Assembly: GCF_021233055.1 (NCBI RefSeq)
Contig: NZ_CP089538.1
Coordinates: 539,501-603,500 of the forward strand
Source: Spirosoma oryzicola
GTDB lineage: Bacteria; Bacteroidota; Bacteroidia; Cytophagales; Spirosomataceae
Direction of reading: 5' to 3'
Length of the DNA stretch: 64,000 nucleotides
Translations under genes and position numbers: made by a program
In this document: positions 59,517 to 64,000 of the stretch, piece by piece
How the letters are laid out: every line of letters starts with the position of its first letter
How positions within the stretch are numbered: the first letter of the stretch is position 1
Notes under the pieces: generated by a model
Database searches by the model: none
What the model was told of the DNA's origin: nothing
The model's input: the letters and a program-made list of their open reading frames with translations, nothing else

Positions 59517-59532
59517 GTAATATTAATATTAC
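59517..59532 (+). promoter_or_regulatory. Phage palindromic operator/promoter element, site J (perfect)
   Basis: GTAATATTAATATTAC exactly, five bases, then CACTTTTG (one base off TAnnTTTG). A half-site (GTAATATTG at 59492) precedes it. It leads the scaffold/capsid group. Confidence 0.78.
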
Positions 59533-59557
59533 TATTTCACTTTTGTAAACTGTAATC

Positions 59558-59971
59558 ATGGCAAAGACGCAACCCAAAGCAGCGGCTAAATCCGCTGATC
59601 CGACAGCCGAAACAGCTGCCGAACCTGTGGAAAAGAAAACCACGGACAAGACCTACAAGTCGCTTTCTCCGGTGGCGGAAATCGTCGTTGAAGTTGGCCC
59701 CCGAATCAAGATGAAGGGTAACAAGCCGGTGACGGTGGAAGCCGCTAGAAACGTCGTGATGACTAAAGCCGGGTACGAGGCAATGGATCGCAATGAAGAA
59801 GGCGAAACGATCCACATCGCCACCGAAGTGCTGGGCATCCCTGAGTACAAAACGGTGCAGGATTTCAACACGCCGGATGGTACGCGTAAAGACATCGTAG
59901 TGCTGTATTTCGCTGACGGTGCTGGCCCGGAAAAGCCAGAAGCCGAGGAGGAGGAAGGCGACGAAGCCTAA
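59558..59971 (+). CDS. Small phage head-region protein, unknown
   Basis: 137 aa. Ala/Lys/Glu-rich ends (KAAAKSADPTAETAAEPVEKK, EAEEEEGDEA) flank a compact middle (VAEIVVEVGPRIKMKGNKPVTVEAARNVVMTKAGYEAMD). No family recognised. It is first in the group with scaffold and capsid, controlled by site J. It could be a head decoration or accessory scaffold; unproven. Confidence 0.6.
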   Translation: MAKTQPKAAAKSADPTAETAAEPVEKKTTDKTYKSLSPVAEIVVEVGPRIKMKGNKPVTVEAARNVVMTKAGYEAMDRNEEGETIHIATEVLGIPEYKTVQDFNTPDGTRKDIVVLYFADGAGPEKPEAEEEEGDEA

Positions 59972-60034
59972 TTCCGTTCGACAGTTCGCTAGTAACACCA
60001 ATCTAATACCGGGCCAGTAGCCTAAATCAACAGC

Positions 60035-60898
60035 ATGAAACGGAGAGCATTTCTCGAAAAGGCGTTAAAAAAGTTTGGCTTCACCGACGATCAGGTGAAG
60101 GATTTTATTGAAAAACTCGATGATGACTACAGCGACGAGGAAGCTACGAAAGCACTGGCCTCGCTGATGACTGCCGACGAAGCGAAGGGCAACGACGAGA
60201 TTTTCAAAGATGTCAAGAAACGTACGAAGGGCGAAGCCCTGGGCGCGATTGATACGCTGCTGAAACAGTACGAGCCAAAGCTGACGGCTGAGCAGAAAAC
60301 CGAGTACGCCAAATTCGGCGCGACGGATACCGACAAAAAGTATCAGTTCATTCTCAAGGCGTTTGCTGATGCCGATACCAAGACCGGCGACAAGAATTAC
60401 GACGACCTGAAAACGGATTTCGACAATCTGAAAACGTCGCTTGCGAACGAGTACATCAAGAAAGCTGATCACGACATCGTGGCCGGTCAGCTAACGGCTC
60501 GCGAGAAAGAGATTCTAGGCGTCAAGATTCTTAATTCCGCCATTCGTTCGGGTCGGTTGAAGGACGTTTCGAGTGATCGGCATTTTGAGCGCAACTTCAT
60601 TTCAGACGCCGAAGAACTGCTCAATACGGGCATTGGCGAAAAGAAAGTCAAAGGGTTTATCGACGCAACAACCGGCAAGGTTATGCGCTTGGATTCGCCC
60701 GAACAGCCGCTACTTGTCGATAATAAGCCGGTGCTGATTTCCGACCTGGCTGATCTCACAATTACGGCCTATGGCTACGAGAAAAAGTCGGATCAGACCC
60801 AGCAGGGCCGGGTAGAGGTTCCAGCTGGCCCCCAGACTCAGAAGGGCAGCAATGCTGCGCTGGCTCAGATGCTGGCCGAGGAAGCAGCTGTAAAGTAA
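60035..60898 (+). CDS. Putative phage scaffold protein
   Basis: 287 aa, rich in Lys/Asp/Glu and helical for most of its length (KRRAFLEKALKKFGFTDDQVKDFIEKLDDD, LKTDFDNLKTSLANEYIKKADHDIVAGQL), ending in QTQKGSNAALAQMLAEEAAVK. Placed directly before the major capsid gene, as scaffold genes usually are. Scaffolds show little conservation, so the call rests on position and composition. Confidence 0.7.
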   Translation: MKRRAFLEKALKKFGFTDDQVKDFIEKLDDDYSDEEATKALASLMTADEAKGNDEIFKDVKKRTKGEALGAIDTLLKQYEPKLTAEQKTEYAKFGATDTDKKYQFILKAFADADTKTGDKNYDDLKTDFDNLKTSLANEYIKKADHDIVAGQLTAREKEILGVKILNSAIRSGRLKDVSSDRHFERNFISDAEELLNTGIGEKKVKGFIDATTGKVMRLDSPEQPLLVDNKPVLISDLADLTITAYGYEKKSDQTQQGRVEVPAGPQTQKGSNAALAQMLAEEAAVK

Positions 60899-60965
60899 CC
60901 CGGCGTTTCCGTGGCTTTGTGGCCTTTTTAAAGTATGTGTTTCACTAATTCCAATATCGCCGACA

Positions 60966-62153
60966 ATGGCAAACAATGTAAGTCTGTCGCCTGCCCGTAT
61001 CGTTCGGGCGGCAATCATGCACACAACGGAGAACGCTCCGAAGTTCAACAACATCGGGACGTTGCAGGCAATGCGCTCTCCGCAGCTGGCGGGTCTGACC
61101 GAGGCCATGAGCGCAAAGGTTGCGGGCGAAGAAAAACGCCTGAGCTTTGAGCAGGGCGCAACGGCTGATGACATCATCCCGAAGGTGCGGCTCAACTACC
61201 GCAAGCAGTACAGTACCGGCACGACGACCTCAACCCGGACGGTAGACACAAGCGGCAATCGCCCCGGCTCGGTAAACGAGATGGACATTACCTACGCAGG
61301 CTATAAGCAGTACAATCTTGAGTTCCGTACGATTGATATTATGTCGCTCGAAGAAACGGCTCAGAAGTACTATGATAGCGTCATTGGTGGCGGTGTTCAG
61401 CTGGACGCTGGCGAGTCGGCAAAGCTGACGGAGGTTGCGCTTGAGTTCTACCTGACGGTGGAAAAGGATATGCTCGAACCGCTGAACACGGCGGCTCTGA
61501 CGGCTCTGACTACCGCAGTCGGTACGAACAAAGTCACCAACACGGCTGTCCCGAAAGACATCTACCTGTACAAGTCGAACGGCGATCTGCGGGAAGATTT
61601 CTGGGAGTATCTAAACTCACTGAGTACCCTTCATGGCGTGTCGAGCAAGTGGATCATTATCGGTGGCCTGACGTGGGTAAACTTTATGGGCCGCAAGAAA
61701 ATCCGGGGCATGAATAATGTCGGTCTGGACGCTCAGCAGATGTACGATGATCTGCCGATTGAATGGTACTACGATCCAAAGATCGACTCGCTTTACGGTA
61801 TGAATAAAATCCTGATCATCGAGCCGGGTTCTGCGGCTTGGCAACAGATCATGGAGCATGAGGTTATCGTCAAGAAAACGAAGGCTGCGAACACAACCTT
61901 CGGCGGGGCGAAAATCAACCTTGCGCAGTACAACGTCGATAAGTTCGGTCGGCCAAACCCGTTCGTGATGAACATCGACCTGCGCGTTCGCGAGTACGAT
62001 ACGACGAAGTATCCGTACGAGATCGTAACGCCGTCGTCTGGTCTGTACGGCATGTTCACCCGTCCGGCTGGTTACGCCAAGTCGTACGACGGCTGGGACA
62101 CCTACACGGGCATTATCGGCGCTAAGCTCGTCCTGACCGAGCCAACCGTCTAA
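60966..62153 (+). CDS. Major capsid protein (HK97-fold candidate)
   Basis: 395 aa. It begins ANNVSLSPARIVRAAIMHTT, then TEAMSAKVAGEEKRLSFEQG. The middle has an MDITYAGYKQYNLEFRTIDIMSLEE strand/helix pattern like the HK97 E-loop and P domain, and KWIIIGGLTWVNFMGRKKIRGMNNVG and NKILIIEPGSAAWQQ fit the A domain. The last part is YPYEIVTPSSGLYGMFTRPAGY. It follows scaffold and precedes a terminator. Highly likely the shell protein. Confidence 0.8.
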   Translation: MANNVSLSPARIVRAAIMHTTENAPKFNNIGTLQAMRSPQLAGLTEAMSAKVAGEEKRLSFEQGATADDIIPKVRLNYRKQYSTGTTTSTRTVDTSGNRPGSVNEMDITYAGYKQYNLEFRTIDIMSLEETAQKYYDSVIGGGVQLDAGESAKLTEVALEFYLTVEKDMLEPLNTAALTALTTAVGTNKVTNTAVPKDIYLYKSNGDLREDFWEYLNSLSTLHGVSSKWIIIGGLTWVNFMGRKKIRGMNNVGLDAQQMYDDLPIEWYYDPKIDSLYGMNKILIIEPGSAAWQQIMEHEVIVKKTKAANTTFGGAKINLAQYNVDKFGRPNPFVMNIDLRVREYDTTKYPYEIVTPSSGLYGMFTRPAGYAKSYDGWDTYTGIIGAKLVLTEPTV

Positions 62154-62172
62154 CCGCTTCCCTAAGTCAAGC

Positions 62173-62206
62173 AAGCCAGTTCAGAAACTTACTGAACTGG
62201 CTTTTC
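62173..62206 (+). terminator. Terminator after the capsid gene
   Basis: AAGCCAGTTCAG (62173-62184) and CTGAACTGGCTT (62192-62203) pair perfectly around seven bases, followed by a short T run. Confidence 0.9.
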
Positions 62207-62221
62207 TCCAACTCGTTATTT

Positions 62222-63058
62222 ATGCTTTGTTTTCTTACGAATGTCGAAGGCTGTCTACTCGGCTTACTTCTTATTGCTACATGGGCTGTGCTTCGTTTAT
62301 GGGGCCGCAATGACAAGCTGCGCGAGCAGGCAAAAGGATTGCGTCCGCAGGATATGCACCCGCAGGATCGGCTGCGCAGAAGCGCGAAACCGGCAACCCG
62401 GACGCAGGTACAGACGATGACCGGCTCGTTTGGCGATCAGCCCGTTGTTGTCTCGCCCCAGGAGCAGGAGCTGCATAACTGGCTGCACAACATACCGCAG
62501 CCGCAAATGCCCGAAACGGACCCGCTCGATTGGCTGAAAAAGCCAAAAGTATTCGAAACGGTACAGCCAATAGCAACGCCTGAGCCAACGCCGGAACCCG
62601 AACCGGAGCCGGTAAAAACGATCAGTAAAGCAGATGAGTCGTCGCTGCTGAGCCGGTCGCTGCCGCACATCAAACTAGCCATGTTTGCGCTGAGTATCGT
62701 TGCGGTCTGGTTTGGATTTGCGGCTTGGTACGATAACCTGAGCCACTACATGCCGCCGAGTGGCGATGAGCTAGGCGACTTTCGCATTCTTTATCTCAAA
62801 AAAACGATCGGGGCGATTCTGCCCTTAATCTCCGCCGTAGGTGCTGCGCTGGGCCTCCTGTTTATGATTAACCCACGCTATTATATCTACCTCAACGGAT
62901 GGTTTCCAACGGATTACGATTTCTACACCGACTTGCGACACCTGGAACGTCCAGAGTCTTACCGTCGCGTTCTGGTGTTTGTCTCGCTGTTTGGCTTGCT
63001 CTTGCTTGTCTCGCTCTGGGTGCTGCTGCACAGCAGCCCGCAGGAGCTGACCCTGTAG
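62222..63058 (+). CDS. Phage membrane protein, lysis-cassette member (possible holin)
   Basis: 278 aa with about four hydrophobic helices: CLLGLLLIATWAVLRLW (about 11-27), ALSIVAVWFGFAAWYDN, KTIGAILPLISAVGAALGLLFM, and VLVFVSLFGLLLLVSLWVLL near the end. A long cytoplasmic Pro/Glu linker separates the first helix (PEPTPEPEPEPVKTIS). It overlaps the endolysin frame by 160 bases. Large holin-like proteins occur next to endolysins, but this could also be another membrane lysis factor. Confidence 0.6.
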   Translation: MLCFLTNVEGCLLGLLLIATWAVLRLWGRNDKLREQAKGLRPQDMHPQDRLRRSAKPATRTQVQTMTGSFGDQPVVVSPQEQELHNWLHNIPQPQMPETDPLDWLKKPKVFETVQPIATPEPTPEPEPEPVKTISKADESSLLSRSLPHIKLAMFALSIVAVWFGFAAWYDNLSHYMPPSGDELGDFRILYLKKTIGAILPLISAVGAALGLLFMINPRYYIYLNGWFPTDYDFYTDLRHLERPESYRRVLVFVSLFGLLLLVSLWVLLHSSPQELTL

Positions 63059-63546
63059 CGATCCTCAAAAAAGAGAACACGGTACGGGAACAGACGAACC
63101 GGAACGATCACCCGCGCATCACGATCTACAACACGACGTATCACAAGCTGGCAAAGAATAGCCCGTATTGCGGTACGTCGGTTGAGTGGGCGATCAAGCA
63201 AGCGGGCTGGGAACTGCTGATTGAGTATGCGCCGATAGCGCGGAACTGGTCACTAAAAAAGCAGTACATCGTTTGGAGTCGGGCCAGTGGGCCGATGACC
63301 CGAAACGGGCGGAAAACGCTTCCGCAGCGCAACGACGTAGTTGTCTTTTACTATTACGGACGTTGGCATGTGGGCCTGCTGGAAGATTGGCAGGAAGGTA
63401 ATAACTACTGTAAAACGGTCGAAGGCAATACGAGTGATCGGGGCGTCAACGGCATTAAAAAGCCCAAAGGAATTGAGGGCGTTTACGATGAAAAAATCAG
63501 GAATAAGAATGACATTTTTTGCGTGGTCCGTCCATACCGTTCTTAG
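62899..63546 (+). CDS. Endolysin, CHAP/NlpC-P60-type peptidoglycan amidase with signal peptide
   Basis: 215 aa. The only in-frame start is ATG 62899, so the first 53 codons lie inside the membrane-protein gene in another frame. Residues 25-45 form a signal peptide (SGVCLAVWLALACLALGAAAQ). The mature part has a CHAP-like triad: C91 in SPYCGTSVEWAIKQAGW, H157 in RWHVGLLEDW, and N177 in EGNTSD. These enzymes cut peptidoglycan amide or peptide bonds. The signal peptide would allow Sec export, independent of a large holin lesion. Confidence 0.8.
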   Translation: MVSNGLRFLHRLATPGTSRVLPSRSGVCLAVWLALACLALGAAAQQPAGADPVAILKKENTVREQTNRNDHPRITIYNTTYHKLAKNSPYCGTSVEWAIKQAGWELLIEYAPIARNWSLKKQYIVWSRASGPMTRNGRKTLPQRNDVVVFYYYGRWHVGLLEDWQEGNNYCKTVEGNTSDRGVNGIKKPKGIEGVYDEKIRNKNDIFCVVRPYRS

Positions 63547-63979
63547 CATTGGACTTTTGGCCGCTATCGCTCAGGGCTGCGTAAAAGTCGAACAGAAGCC
63601 GCAGGCCGTTGAGCAGGTAGATAGCTTGAAGCTAACGCTCGCCGTGGATAGTACGGCGATCTACCGCTGTGATACCTGCGCGTTTGCCGTTGCCTATCGC
63701 AAGCAAAGCAGCGGACAGGTAAAGCCCTGTAAAACCTGCAACTGGGTTTCGCTTAGCAAACCAGCTCACAACAAAGGCGACGTACCGGAGCCGACAAATC
63801 AGCCGGTCAATCCACTCGCCGAACAGGACGCCATTCAGCACAACACGGTTCATCTGGTTACGCCGGACAAAGCCCCCACCGATTCGGGCGACACCCCAGA
63901 GCCGAGCAAACCGCCGATTGCTGAAGCCGTGGCAAACCGGCGCGTTAAACCGGGAAACTTACCTGAAACCCCTCAGTAA
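63488..63979 (+). CDS. Phage lipoprotein with two CxxC motifs (possible spanin-like lysis protein)
   Basis: 163 aa from ATG 63488 (MKKSGIRMTFFAW); the frame is open from 63341, but this start gives a lipoprotein signal with lipobox AQGC (C31). The mature part has CDTC and CKTC, perhaps a zinc ribbon, then a Pro-rich tail (VPEPTNQPVNPLAEQD). It overlaps the endolysin by 59 bases. An outer-membrane lipoprotein after an endolysin is the usual place for an o-spanin (Rz1-like), but it is larger than typical ones, so the role is only suggested. Confidence 0.6.
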   Translation: MKKSGIRMTFFAWSVHTVLSIGLLAAIAQGCVKVEQKPQAVEQVDSLKLTLAVDSTAIYRCDTCAFAVAYRKQSSGQVKPCKTCNWVSLSKPAHNKGDVPEPTNQPVNPLAEQDAIQHNTVHLVTPDKAPTDSGDTPEPSKPPIAEAVANRRVKPGNLPETPQ

Positions 63980-63980
63980 A

Positions 63981-64000
63981 ATGCCTTACGAACTGACAAA
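63981..64000 (+). CDS. Start of another phage gene, cut by the window edge
   Basis: ATG at 63981, one base after the lipoprotein stop codon; the visible codons are MPYELT. Nothing more can be said. Confidence 0.35.

Overview
This window looks like a chromosome segment of a Bacteroidota member, most likely Cytophagales (Spirosoma-like; the genus is inference). Supporting signs are a type IX secretion C-terminal sorting domain, Bacteroidota-style -7 boxes (TAnnTTTG), few Shine-Dalgarno sequences, paralogous Wzi-family outer-membrane proteins, DUF1573, TPM/LemA and DUF547 proteins, and a large siphovirus prophage that runs off the right edge. I see no tRNA, rRNA, CRISPR array, insertion sequence, integrase or phage repressor gene.

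Host part (1 to about 26.7 kb). Three secreted beta-roll (YadA-head-like) proteins come first. Two of them share a GC-rich 999-bp direct repeat. A small T9SS-sorted protein follows. Next are two Wzi-like proteins flanking a polyprenyl glycosylphosphotransferase (capsule/exopolysaccharide), a beta-lactamase-family lipoprotein, an alpha/beta hydrolase, DUF1573, and a fused alpha/beta E1 alpha-keto-acid dehydrogenase. NuoI with a very long repetitive tail and NuoJ come next, then a LemA-TPM-TPM group, a DASH cryptochrome, DUF547, an SDR with an atypical active site, a LuxR-type response regulator with its histidine kinase, a membrane protein and a small unknown.

Phage part (about 28.3 to 64 kb, with a TIR-domain gene just before it). 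Left arm: three minus-strand genes (two unknowns and a CobS/MoxR-like AAA ATPase) opposite a ParB-like gene. Then come an ABC-ATPase/GNAT gene split by a one-base frameshift, terminase small and large subunits, connector and tail genes, a tail-chaperone-like gene with a U UUU UUA slippery site, a 1857-residue tape measure, distal tail, fibre and major-tail candidates, portal, scaffold, major capsid and a nested lysis cassette. Capsid genes unusually lie after the tail genes.

Two system-level features stand out. First, a 16-bp palindrome, GTAATATTAATATTAC, occurs about ten times (five perfect copies), always just upstream of phage genes or operons on either strand. This suggests one phage-wide operator/promoter regulon. 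Second, AT-rich cargo genes that lack this element are inserted in or beside the prophage: a TIR-DUF3298 protein, an Abi-alpha-like (DUF4393) protein, and a two-gene cassette inside the tail operon on the opposite strand. In that cassette a 129-aa protein ends in the same motif of about 20 residues with which the adjacent STAND NTPase-TPR protein begins. This is the layout expected of an amyloid-signalling cell-death pair, and it is the best candidate for a novel immune system here.
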